Origin: CAZBQG01 sp964493945
Lineage (GTDB): Bacteria > Pseudomonadota > Alphaproteobacteria > Rhodospirillales > UBA2165
Length of the DNA stretch: 9,758 nucleotides
Direction: 5' to 3'
Assembly: GCA_964493945.1 (NCBI GenBank)
Contig: CAZBQG010000168.1
Span: 1 to 9,758, forward strand
Positions 1-8,655 of the stretch are shown here, in pieces (the stretch's first letter is position 1; each line of letters opens with the position of its first letter). A model generated the notes under the pieces. It was not told the DNA's origin. It ran no database searches and saw nothing but the letters and a program-made list of their open reading frames with translations. The translations under genes were made by a program, and so were the position numbers.

Positions 1-90
1 GAATCACAAATCAGCCCGTTTGGGAATCCTTTCTATGGGTATGTGACCTAGAGCGAGCGACTGGATCAGCCCTGCGGGTGAAGGCTTTAA

Positions 91-1158
91 TTAAACACTA
101 CCCAGGCGCCCATTGATTTCCGGGCCGTCTGCCCGGTATCGGTAGGCGCGGAAGACGAAGCTCACATCCCCCACCGATGGGCCCGGCGGCAACTGTTTGA
201 AGCTGTAGCGCGAGATATATTCCCAGGCCAGACCGCCCGCCGGCGTGACCTCGAAGATGCGCCCCCACAAGCCCTCGCAAATCAGCGTGTTGCCGTTCCA
301 CAGGCGCTGGCAGCCGGATATGAAATGGCTGTCAAAGGTATGGGACGGATTGGCCTGATATTCCCAAATCGTCTCACCGCTCATCTGATCGAATTCCACC
401 ACCTTGGAGCCCGCCGGCATGCGCCCCCGGCGGTTGGCGAAAATCATCATATTGCCGCTTCCCAACACCTGCACATCGTGCGGCCCGCCCCAATCGGGTT
501 CGTGGCGCTGCCAGGTAAATTCGCCTGTTGCACGGTCGACGATGGCGATCAGATCGATATGGCGGAAACAGATCAGGGCGTTGCCGTCCGCCAGCGGGAA
601 AATCGTGTTGGGATGGGCATATTCATGGCGGTTGTCATCGGGCGCCAGGGGGTATTTTTCGATCTCCATATGCTCCCAGCCGCGCCATTCCCAGACCAGT
701 TCCCCCGCCTTATCCACATGGCGGATGCAATCGCCCCAGATGCCCCAATCATGTTCCGAGCCCGCCCGCCCGCCCTGCACCCGGGCGGCGATATCGTCCG
801 GCAGCAATTGCCAGGCGATATAGAGCAGGCCGCCATCATCCGTGCGCCGGAAATCATGGTGCTGATAGGGGTCCACATATTGCCAAAGCACCTTGCCGTT
901 CCAATCCATTTCCATCATGACGCCGCCCCGGGCCATATTCACCTCGCCCCCTTTGGCGCGGCAGGCGACCATCAGATTACCGTTTGGCAGCAAATAGGCG
1001 TAATTGCTGGGACTGTCAGGCAGGTCCCATTCATGAACCACCTCACCATCCATATTGAGCAGATAGGTCTTTGGCAGATAGAGGGGCGAGAACAGCGTAA
1101 AGCCGGGCGCGGCCAAATCCGCATCCAGGTGGGTCAGTCCAGTTTTCAGATAGCGCAT
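91..1158 (-). CDS. Arylsulfotransferase-like (ASST-type) beta-propeller protein, copy 1
   Basis: A 355-residue protein resembling the arylsulfotransferase/ASST family, whose enzymes move sulfate between phenolic esters and acceptors. It shows repeated propeller-blade motifs of the kind 'G-x-hydrophobic-W-E-Y' (about 85-94, 151-158, 261-267, 307-314) alternating with 'NGN' turns (59-61, 288-290). Conserved histidines lie in HHDFRR (100-105), HEYAH (178-182) and HDVQ (227-230), and GCQRL is at 282-286. No signal peptide is visible, whereas classical E. coli-type ASST (about 570 residues) is periplasmic, so this shorter form is probably cytoplasmic. ATG at 1158 has an AAGGA ribosome site 7 nt upstream. 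It is the last gene of the minus-strand group, 97 bases after dctM. It is a clear paralogue of the gene at 6601-7686. The fold and family are fairly sure; sulfotransferase activity is not shown. Confidence 0.85.
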   Translation of the reverse strand: MRYLKTGLTHLDADLAAPGFTLFSPLYLPKTYLLNMDGEVVHEWDLPDSPSNYAYLLPNGNLMVACRAKGGEVNMARGGVMMEMDWNGKVLWQYVDPYQHHDFRRTDDGGLLYIAWQLLPDDIAARVQGGRAGSEHDWGIWGDCIRHVDKAGELVWEWRGWEHMEIEKYPLAPDDNRHEYAHPNTIFPLADGNALICFRHIDLIAIVDRATGEFTWQRHEPDWGGPHDVQVLGSGNMMIFANRRGRMPAGSKVVEFDQMSGETIWEYQANPSHTFDSHFISGCQRLWNGNTLICEGLWGRIFEVTPAGGLAWEYISRYSFKQLPPGPSVGDVSFVFRAYRYRADGPEINGRLGSV

Positions 1159-1165
1159 GAATTTA

Positions 1166-1179
1166 TCCTTGGTTCAAGG
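1166..1179 (-). promoter_or_regulatory. Ribosome binding site inside a small hairpin (ASST copy 1)
   Basis: On the minus strand CCTTG-AAC-CAAGG (1179-1167) is a perfect 5-base inverted repeat. Its right arm overlaps the AAGGA ribosome site (1170-1166) that serves the ATG at 1158. The stem could partly hide the site and damp translation of the last gene. The repeat is seen directly; a regulatory role is inference, and a 5-bp stem is weak. Confidence 0.35.
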
Positions 1180-1255
1180 TTGCAGTTTTTTGTCCCTGGC
1201 CCGGACTACCCACAAAAGCAAATTGATCGAGAGGCTTTACTGACCGGAAAATGCG

Positions 1256-2260
1256 CTAGCCGTAAAACAGGTTGGGCAGAACCAGCGATATCCAGGGCAG
1301 GCCGACGAGCAGGGCCAAGCGCACGATATCGGCGCACCAGAAGGGAGTCACGCCCCGGAAAATAGTGCCGGTGGCCACGTCGGGCAGCACGCCCTTGAGG
1401 ACGAAAACGTTTAACCCGATGGGCGGCGTGATCAGGCTGATTTCGGTGGCCACCACGACGATGATGCCGAACCACACCAGATTGTAGCCAAGATCGGCCA
1501 CCAGGGGAAAAAAGACCGGGACGGTCAATAGCAGCATGGACAGGCTTTCGAAGATGCACCCCAGCAAGAAATAGATGACCAGAATGATCAAAATCACCAT
1601 GGGTGGTGAAAGCTGGGCGCTGGAGGCCAGCTCGATCAAGGCGTTGGGCAGCCCGGCCCGGCCAACAAAAGAAGCAAACAACAAGGCACCCAACAGCACC
1701 ATATAAAGCATGGCCGTTGTCCTCGCACTTTCGGCCAGCACGCGGAAGAAAATCTCGAATGTGAGCATGCCCCGGAACCAGGAAAACAGAAAGGCGCCGA
1801 AGGCGCCGATGCCGGCAGCTTCGGTCGGCGTGAAGAAGCCGCCATAGATGCCGCCCATGACCAGGATGAACAACAGCAAGACTCCCCAGACGCCCGACAG
1901 CGCCCGCAACCGCTCCCGCCAATTGCGCCGTTCCGCCGGTGGCCCCAATTTGGGATTGCGCCCGATAACGAAACGGATGGCGCCGATATAAAGTAAAATT
2001 CCCAAAATACCGGGCAGGACGCCCGCCGCGAACAGCTTGCCGATGCTGGTCTCGGTGAGCAGCCCGTAGATGACCAAAATAACACTGGGCGGGATCAGGA
2101 TGCCGAGCGTGCCGCCGGCGGCGATGGAGCCAGTCGCCAGACTGTCATCATAGCCATAGCGGCGCATCGACGGCATGGCCACCTTGGCCATGGTCGCCGC
2201 CGTTGCCAGGGAAGACCCGCAAATGGCGCTGAAGCCGCCGCAGGCGACGATGGTGGCCAT
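1256..2260 (-). pseudogene. dctM: TRAP transporter large permease DctM, N-terminus missing
   Basis: This is the C-terminal part (334 residues from the first in-frame ATG) of a DctM-type large membrane subunit. With its DctP binding protein and DctQ small subunit, such a protein imports organic anions driven by an ion gradient. Family signatures include GGTLGILIPPS (49-59), GGFFTPTEAA (140-149) and a late ITPPIGLNVFVLKG segment, with many hydrophobic helices throughout. Normal length is about 430 residues. The family's R-G-G-L-A stretch just before the ATG is still encoded (2275-2261), but a TAA stop in the same frame lies at 2284-2282. The first roughly 95 residues, about three helices, are therefore gone and no ribosome site serves the ATG at 2260. 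The gene is joined directly to the thioesterase gene. No dctP or dctQ is in the window. It ends with TAG at 1258-1256. Probably non-functional as drawn, or a misassembly. Confidence 0.85.
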
Positions 2261-2280
2261 GGCCAGACCGCCCCGGCGGC

Positions 2281-2746
2281 GTTACCGAAAAGACGTTCGA
2301 ACAGCTTATTTTCCATATCCGCCGACGGGCCTTCCCTGGGCAACTTGCAAATCCCGTTGAATCGCATCATGGGCCTATCGTCCCGCATCAGGGTGCCGGC
2401 GGCGAATGCCATGGAACCGGTCACCTTGACAAACGGAATATCGGTCTCCAGCCAATCGCCTTGCCTGGCCGGCTCCAGAAAATCGAAGCTGTTGTTGATG
2501 GAAGGGGGGGGAAATCCTCCGGCCCGAGGCAAGAAGTCCGGCCAGACCCACGGCCATGTCGGCCACGGCCATCATCATTCCGCCGTGACAAATGCCGCCA
2601 GGATTGAGGTGCTTTTCCTCAACACGAAAGCCCATAACCGTATTTTTCGAACCCGCCTTGACATGGACCGGGCCGGCCATACCGATGAAACCGAAATCCA
2701 CGGGGAACGGAATAAATCCCTCAGGTGCCGGCATCTGTCTTTTCAT
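2281..2746 (-). pseudogene. PaaI-type hotdog thioesterase, frameshifted and fused at its 3' end
   Basis: An acyl-CoA thioesterase-like protein of the hotdog fold, predicted to release CoA from a small acyl or aromatic thioester in the cytoplasm. The N-terminal frame from ATG 2746 contains the family core H-L-N-P-G-G-I-C-H-G-G followed by a conserved Asp (V-A-D-M-A-V-G). After a run of eight Cs on the coding strand (2511-2504) the family reading continues in the next frame: INNSFDFLEPARQGDWLE, then FAAGTLMRDDRP. Removing one C restores a continuous product, reading S-P-P-S-I-N-N across the join. The matching sequence continues to LFERLFGN (ending 2281) and then runs out of frame into dctM, stopping at 2095. 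The start lies 25 bases after the hydrolase stop, with GGAG 11 nt upstream, so it is co-transcribed with the hydrolase. The frameshift may be a homopolymer sequencing error; the 3' junction is a separate lesion. Confidence 0.75.
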
Positions 2747-2771
2747 AATAAATTCTACTCCGCTTTATCGA

Positions 2772-4478
2772 TCACGGCTTACCCAGCCGGCCGGCCGAAT
2801 AATAGGTGCCGATCACATTGCCCTTGGTGATGGGCAACAATAGGTGGGACGGGTATTCCCGGCTGTGATGGACGGTGATGGCTGCCTCCCGGGCCCGGCG
2901 GAGATGCCCCATATTGATCACTTCCAGCAAATTGGCCGGCGTTTCGTCATCGGCGCATTTGATCCTCAGGCCCAATTGCTCACCGGGTTTTAGCTCTATG
3001 GCATAAGGGCCTATACCGATATTGAATTCATAGACCTCGCCCGGCGTCAGGGGGTCACGCCTATTGTGCAAATGGCGGGGCTGATAGGGCTTGGAGCCCG
3101 CCTCATCCAGGGCGCGCTGGGAGCCCCGGAGCCAGCCCCGAGTAAGCAGGCGCTCCTGGCCTTGGGCGTTCCGGTGAATGAGGGACGCGAACCAGAGAAT
3201 TTCCTCATCCGTCGTCGAGCCATAGAGCGTCAAGGCAATAGGCCCACAGATTTCAGTCACTTCGACCATGGGCGGGGTAAAGAATTCAACGCCGTCATGC
3301 TGGTCCGGCCGGTCGCTAAATTCAGATGATGTGTCATGGGCGAAGAGCTCATGTTCGCTGAGGATGTTCTGGTTATGCAGGTAGAATTCGGTCCAGTGGG
3401 TTGCGGGCAGGGGCCAGTCATGGGCTTCCAGCCAGGTTCCCTTATTGTCCACGAAAACTTTCACCGGCGCGTCCTGGTCCAGGCCCGTATCCATCCCCTT
3501 CAGCCAGTGATCGAACCAGCGCAGGCTTTCATATTGATACTGGTAGACCGGGCGGTCGAGATAGACCGGCGGGCCGATGGTCATGCGTTTGGGCCCAGCC
3601 CAATTTTCCCAATTGCGGAAGGCGCCCGACAGATGCAGCCCATAGACCCCCCAGCAGGCACCGAAATAGGCCGGCACCCTTGGTTTCTGGGAATAATCCA
3701 CCGAACGTTCGCGGAAATAAGGACCATCCAGGGGCTGGGCCAGAATATCGGCCACCAGGCAGGTATCCCACTCGTTGGGATTTTCCAGGGTGTGCCTTAA
3801 AAATGGCACGGCCATGATGTCCGGATCAGACTTGGCCACTTCCAACAGGCGCTCATATTCTTCCGCCTCCATATCCTCACCCAGGATGGAAGCTGAGCGC
3901 AGATTATCCACGGTCGGCAGCCACATCTTCATGAAGGCGTGATTGAGGATGCCGCCGTGATAGAAACGGTCCCGGTACATGTCCGTATAGCCGAAGGGCG
4001 CGAAGATGGCCTTCAGGGCCGGTGGGCGGCGTACCGCCACCAGATTCTGCACGATGGCAAAGTAAGACATGCCGTACATGCCCACATTCCCGTCGCACCA
4101 ATCCTGTTCCGCGATCCAGGCGATCACCTCGCAGATATCGCTGATGGTGCGGGGGCCCCGCTCTTCATAGATGCCTTCCGAGCCGCCAGTGCCTCGCACA
4201 TTGACGATAAGCTGGGCGTAGCCCCGGCGCGCGAAAAATTGCGGATCACCGGCTTCCATATGGCCCCTGGCATGGGAAAAGCCCTCGGGCACCAGGTCGC
4301 TCATCTGGTCCGCCTTGGAATAGGCATGAACGCTGACCAATGCGGGACAAGGGACCCCGCCGTCCGGGCGTAGGATATCCCCATCCAGCATGACGCCGTC
4401 GCTGGTGGGGATTTTTACGTCCCGGTCATGAATGACGCCGTGGCTGCGGGGCGATGTGGACCATTCCTGGGTAAACAC
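2772..4478 (-). CDS. CocE/NonD-type (peptidase S15 family) alpha/beta hydrolase
   Basis: A 568-residue protein with the layout of CocE/X-Pro dipeptidyl-peptidase-type hydrolases, which cleave acyl esters or amides. An alpha/beta hydrolase domain fills about 15-330 and a C-terminal jelly-roll domain about 380-560. Visible landmarks are NVRGTGGSEG (93-102), the nucleophile elbow GMYGMSY with Ser138, and the helix RWFDHWLKGMD (320-330). Two usual catalytic segments look altered. Where the family has G-W-Y-D the sequence reads C-W-G-V (275-278), and where it has G-P-W-x-H it reads G-P-P-V-Y (302-306), so the usual Asp and His are not in place. The start is GTG at 4478 with GAGG 8 nt upstream; no better ATG is nearby. 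It is the first gene of the minus-strand accessory group. There is no signal peptide. Family sure; substrate unknown and activity uncertain. Confidence 0.85.
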   Translation of the reverse strand: MFTQEWSTSPRSHGVIHDRDVKIPTSDGVMLDGDILRPDGGVPCPALVSVHAYSKADQMSDLVPEGFSHARGHMEAGDPQFFARRGYAQLIVNVRGTGGSEGIYEERGPRTISDICEVIAWIAEQDWCDGNVGMYGMSYFAIVQNLVAVRRPPALKAIFAPFGYTDMYRDRFYHGGILNHAFMKMWLPTVDNLRSASILGEDMEAEEYERLLEVAKSDPDIMAVPFLRHTLENPNEWDTCLVADILAQPLDGPYFRERSVDYSQKPRVPAYFGACWGVYGLHLSGAFRNWENWAGPKRMTIGPPVYLDRPVYQYQYESLRWFDHWLKGMDTGLDQDAPVKVFVDNKGTWLEAHDWPLPATHWTEFYLHNQNILSEHELFAHDTSSEFSDRPDQHDGVEFFTPPMVEVTEICGPIALTLYGSTTDEEILWFASLIHRNAQGQERLLTRGWLRGSQRALDEAGSKPYQPRHLHNRRDPLTPGEVYEFNIGIGPYAIELKPGEQLGLRIKCADDETPANLLEVINMGHLRRAREAAITVHHSREYPSHLLLPITKGNVIGTYYSAGRLGKP

Positions 4479-4481
4479 GCG

Positions 4482-4490
4482 CCTTCCCTC
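4482..4490 (-). promoter_or_regulatory. Purine-rich ribosome binding site of the CocE-type gene
   Basis: GAGGGAAGG on the minus strand lies just upstream of the GTG start at 4478 and decides that start. The same 9 bases in complement (CCTTCCCTC) recur at 4581-4589 in the candidate small RNA. The ribosome site is seen directly; the pairing is inference. Confidence 0.6.
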
Positions 4491-4513
4491 TTTTTTTAGA
4501 AAAAAACCAAAAT

Positions 4514-4527
4514 GTGACGGACGTCAC
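4514..4527. promoter_or_regulatory. Inverted repeat GTGACG-GA-CGTCAC, possible operator
   Basis: A perfect 6+6 inverted repeat with a 2-base spacer sits 36 bases upstream of the hydrolase GTG start. It also abuts the -35-like element of the candidate plus-strand small RNA at 4527. Its size and symmetry suit a dimeric repressor or activator that could act on either transcript. No regulator gene is in the window and the binding protein is unknown. Confidence 0.35.
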
Positions 4528-4555
4528 TGAGCGTTCCGCCGGTAATCTGCATAAT
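4527..4555 (+). promoter_or_regulatory. Sigma70-like promoter for the candidate small RNA
   Basis: CTGAGC (4527-4532) and CATAAT (4550-4555) are separated by exactly 17 bases on the plus strand and point into the 4563-4629 hairpin and terminator unit. The -10 matches consensus at five of six positions, the -35 only at the central TGA. The pair resembles the stronger TTGAGC-17-TATAAA promoter found at 6531-6559. Moderate to weak evidence on its own. Confidence 0.35.
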
Positions 4556-4562
4556 GCTCCCC

Positions 4563-4629
4563 AGATCAAGCGTTGATCCTCCTTCCCTCAAGAGCGAAAC
4601 TTTGGCCGGCTTTGTCCGGCCTTTTTTTT
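4563..4629 (+). ncRNA. Candidate trans-acting small RNA with anti-Shine-Dalgarno stretch
   Basis: A compact plus-strand unit lies between two minus-strand genes. It starts with a perfect hairpin GATCAA-GCG-TTGATC (4564-4578). An unpaired pyrimidine stretch CCTCCTTCCCTC (4578-4589) follows, then a short linker and a rho-independent terminator. A promoter-like pair sits at the right distance upstream. No plus-strand protein gene ends here, so the terminator must serve something else. CU-rich single-stranded anti-ribosome-site segments are known in several alphaproteobacterial small RNA families (for example AbcR and CcsR), but I cannot assign this one to a named family. Nine bases of the stretch are complementary to the ribosome site of the hydrolase gene. 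The exact start is estimated from the -10 element. The alternative is a decayed fragment holding only a terminator. Confidence 0.5.
4604..4629 (+). terminator. Rho-independent terminator, plus strand
   Basis: A perfect GGCCGG/CCGGCC stem (4604-4609 with 4616-4621) and a 6-base loop are followed at once by eight Ts (4622-4629). Read on the minus strand the T tract becomes an A tract in front of the stem, with no T run after it, so it does not fit as the recQ terminator. It ends a plus-strand transcript. Confidence 0.8.
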
Positions 4630-4637
4630 GTTCAATC

Positions 4638-6458
<1,821 letters not shown>

Positions 6459-6530
6459 GGCTGAAACCTTGGTGGGTGATTTAGTGTGCTCTATTCTGCA
6501 CCAATCGCCCCGCCCACCCAACCGCCGTGT

Positions 6531-6559
6531 TTGAGCCGGGCGCGATGGCGGCTTATAAA
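6531..6559 (+). promoter_or_regulatory. Sigma70-type promoter of the ASST2-bmt-cupin operon
   Basis: TTGAGC (6531-6536) and TATAAA (6554-6559), separated by 17 bases, are a near-consensus housekeeping promoter. The predicted start near 6566 gives a leader of about 35 bases before the ribosome site AAGGGAG (6586-6592) and ATG at 6601. The divergent recQ gene starts at 6458; I see no comparably clear promoter for it. Confidence 0.65.
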
Positions 6560-6600
6560 GGCGGCTTAATTCAACTTGGGGCTACAAGGGAGTCAGTTTC

Positions 6601-7686
6601 ATGCCGCCAAGAATTACCCAATTCGGCCTTTACACCCATGACGCGGCGCGGGCCACGCCGGGCTTTACTTTGTTCACGCCGCTGGGTCTTAAAAAGACCC
6701 ATTTGTTGAATATGAAGGGCGAAGTGGTTCATGATTGGGATCTGCCCGGCGAACCCGGCAATTACGCTTATCTGTTGCCAAATGGCAATCTGCTGGCGGC
6801 GGTCCGCACCCCTGACGGCCCCCAAAGGCTGCCGGCCAAGGGCGGTCATATGTTGGAGCTGGACTGGGACGGCAACACGGTCTGGGAGCATTTCGATCCG
6901 GTGCAGCACCATGATTTCCGCCGCCTGCCAAACGGCAACACCATATATTTGGGCTGGAAGCTTTTGGACGAAGAACAACTCAAACGCCATACCGGCGGCA
7001 CGCCCGGCACGGAACATGCCGACGGGGTCTATGGCGACACACTGGTGGAAATCACGCCCGCTGGCGAAGTGGTCTGGGACTGGTTCGTCGGCACCCATAT
7101 GGAGATGGAGAAATACCCCAATCATGTGGGATCGTGGCGCCGGGAATATGCCCATGGCAATACGGTGTCGCCTTGTCCCAACGGCGACCTCATCATCAAT
7201 CAGCGCATGAACGGGACCATGGCCATTATCGACAAGAAAAGCAAAAAAATCCGCTGGGCCATGCAGGATTTCTCATTCGGCCAGCAGCATGACGTGCAGA
7301 TGCTGGACAATGGCCATCTGTTGTTTTTCGCCAACGGCGCCTTCAACGCGACCTATGATGGCCCGGAGGTGGGCTCCCGCGTGATCGAGCTGAACCCGGA
7401 AAGCAAAGAGGTTGTCTGGGAATATTCCACCAAGGCGCCCCGCGATTTCTTCAGCTGGTTCATCAGCGGCTGTCAGCGGCTTTCCAGCGGCAACACGCTC
7501 ATATGCGAAGGCATCTATGGCCGCTTTTTCGAGGTCACGCCCGAGGGCGAAATCGTCTGGGAATATGTCTCGCCCTACCGTGTGGACTGTCCCCATCCGG
7601 CCTATGAAGGCGCCAACCCGGTATTCCGGTGCTATCGCTACGCCGCCGATTCAGACGAGATCGGCGGAAGGCTGGGGGAGGCATGA
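6601..7686 (+). CDS. Arylsulfotransferase-like (ASST-type) beta-propeller protein, copy 2
   Basis: A 361-residue paralogue of the protein at 91-1158, alike along its whole length. Shared blocks are GFTLF (21-25), NYAYLLPNGNL (54-64), HHDFRR (103-108), EYAH (182-185), HDVQ (230-233), ISGCQRL (288-294), GNTLICEG (297-304) and FEVTP (310-314), with a G-R-L-G tail. The repeated blade motifs ending in V-W-E-Y or V-W-D-W suggest a six-bladed propeller. The family moves sulfate between aryl esters and phenols in characterised periplasmic members. This short form has no signal peptide and its reaction is unproven. The ribosome site AAGGGAG lies 8 nt before the ATG, behind a strong promoter. The methyltransferase gene starts 4 bases after its stop, so the two are surely co-transcribed and may be translationally coupled. 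Confidence 0.87.
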   Translation: MPPRITQFGLYTHDAARATPGFTLFTPLGLKKTHLLNMKGEVVHDWDLPGEPGNYAYLLPNGNLLAAVRTPDGPQRLPAKGGHMLELDWDGNTVWEHFDPVQHHDFRRLPNGNTIYLGWKLLDEEQLKRHTGGTPGTEHADGVYGDTLVEITPAGEVVWDWFVGTHMEMEKYPNHVGSWRREYAHGNTVSPCPNGDLIINQRMNGTMAIIDKKSKKIRWAMQDFSFGQQHDVQMLDNGHLLFFANGAFNATYDGPEVGSRVIELNPESKEVVWEYSTKAPRDFFSWFISGCQRLSSGNTLICEGIYGRFFEVTPEGEIVWEYVSPYRVDCPHPAYEGANPVFRCYRYAADSDEIGGRLGEA

Positions 7687-7690
7687 GCCA

Positions 7691-8644
7691 GTGCCCGTGA
7701 GTTTGCAAGAATTGCTCGACGAAAATGATGTGGTCCTGGGTGATGGGGCCATGGGCAGTAATCTGATATCGGCGGGCCTCAAGCGGGGCGAGCCGCCGGA
7801 AAGCTGGAATCTGGATCAGGGCGATCAGATCACGGCGCTGCATCAATCCTTCATCGAAGCCGGCGCTCATATCATCCTGACCAACAGCTTCGGGGCCAGC
7901 CGGATCGCCCTTGAACGCTATGATCTGGACGATAGGTTGGGCGAAATCAACGCCGCCGCCGCCGCCAATGCCCGGAAAGCCGCCGATGGCGCGGACCGCC
8001 CCGTATTGGTGGCGGGCTCCATGGGCCCCACCAGCCTATTGATCAAACCAGTCGGGCCGCTCAGCCCGGAAGAAGCCGAGGTCGCCTATACGGAACAGGC
8101 GGGCGTACTGGCAGAGGCCGGGGTGGATATTTTGTGGATCGAGACCATGTCGGCGCTGGAAGAAGTGACCGCCGCCATGGCTGGTGCGGCGGCGACCGGG
8201 CTGCCCTTCATGGCCACCATGACCTTCGATACCAAGGGCCGCACCATGATGGGAACCAAACCGGATGCCGCCTTCCAGGCGGCCCGCGGCATGGACCCGG
8301 CGCCCGCCGCCTTCGGCGCCAATTGCGGATCCAACCCGCGCCAGATGGTCGCCACCGTCGTGGATTTGGCCCAAACTGCCGAGCCTGGAGAAATCATCAT
8401 TGCCAAGGGAAATTGCGGCGTGCCTAGGCTGACCGAGTTGGGCATCCAATATGACGGAACGCCGGCCAGAATGAGTGATTATGCCTGCCTGGCCAGGGAT
8501 GCGGGGGCGCACATCATCGGTGGCTGTTGCGGCACCACGGCGGAGCATCTGGGCGCCATTAAAGAGGCCCTTGAAAGCCGCCCCCGGGGGGCCATGCCCG
8601 ACGGGGCCAGGATCGAGGAAATTTTCGGCCCGGACGCTGCCTGA
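7691..8644 (+). CDS. bmt: Homocysteine S-methyltransferase, betaine-homocysteine methyltransferase type
   Basis: A 317-residue single-domain enzyme of the homocysteine S-methyltransferase family, shared by BHMT and the N-terminal part of MetH. It transfers a methyl group to homocysteine to make methionine. The barrel start reads VLGDGAMGSNL (15-25), followed by LHQSFIEAGAHIILTNSFGA (50-69). The zinc ligands are all present: Cys212 in GANCG and Cys279/Cys280 in GGCCGT. There is no cobalamin domain, so the methyl donor is probably a small onium compound such as glycine betaine or dimethylsulfoniopropionate, or S-methylmethionine; this is inference. The start is GTG at 7691, with GGGGGAGG 9 nt upstream inside the end of the ASST gene. 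A second GTG at 7697 is too far from that site. It is the middle gene of the plus-strand operon and overlaps the cupin leader. Confidence 0.85.
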   Translation: MPVSLQELLDENDVVLGDGAMGSNLISAGLKRGEPPESWNLDQGDQITALHQSFIEAGAHIILTNSFGASRIALERYDLDDRLGEINAAAAANARKAADGADRPVLVAGSMGPTSLLIKPVGPLSPEEAEVAYTEQAGVLAEAGVDILWIETMSALEEVTAAMAGAAATGLPFMATMTFDTKGRTMMGTKPDAAFQAARGMDPAPAAFGANCGSNPRQMVATVVDLAQTAEPGEIIIAKGNCGVPRLTELGIQYDGTPARMSDYACLARDAGAHIIGGCCGTTAEHLGAIKEALESRPRGAMPDGARIEEIFGPDAA

Positions 8645-8655
8645 AGGCAGAGCTT

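Noticed and set aside
1..51. Plus-strand frame open from the left edge to TAG at 49, possibly the C-terminal end of a convergent gene.
   Set aside because: Only 16 codons with no recognisable motif; chance cannot be excluded.
325..1365. Long plus-strand frame opposite ASST copy 1.
   Set aside because: Antisense shadow of a GC-rich gene; the minus-strand reading has clear family motifs and a ribosome site.
1206..1922. Long minus-strand frame of 238 codons overlapping dctM.
   Set aside because: Arg/His/Pro-rich shadow in another frame; the DctM frame carries the transporter motifs.
4496..4552. An 18-codon minus-strand reading frame (M-Q-I-T-G-G-T-L) upstream of the hydrolase, with GGGGAG before its ATG, as a leader peptide.
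   Set aside because: Too short to judge, no codon run typical of attenuators, and it coincides with the dyad and the small RNA promoter, which explain the bases better.
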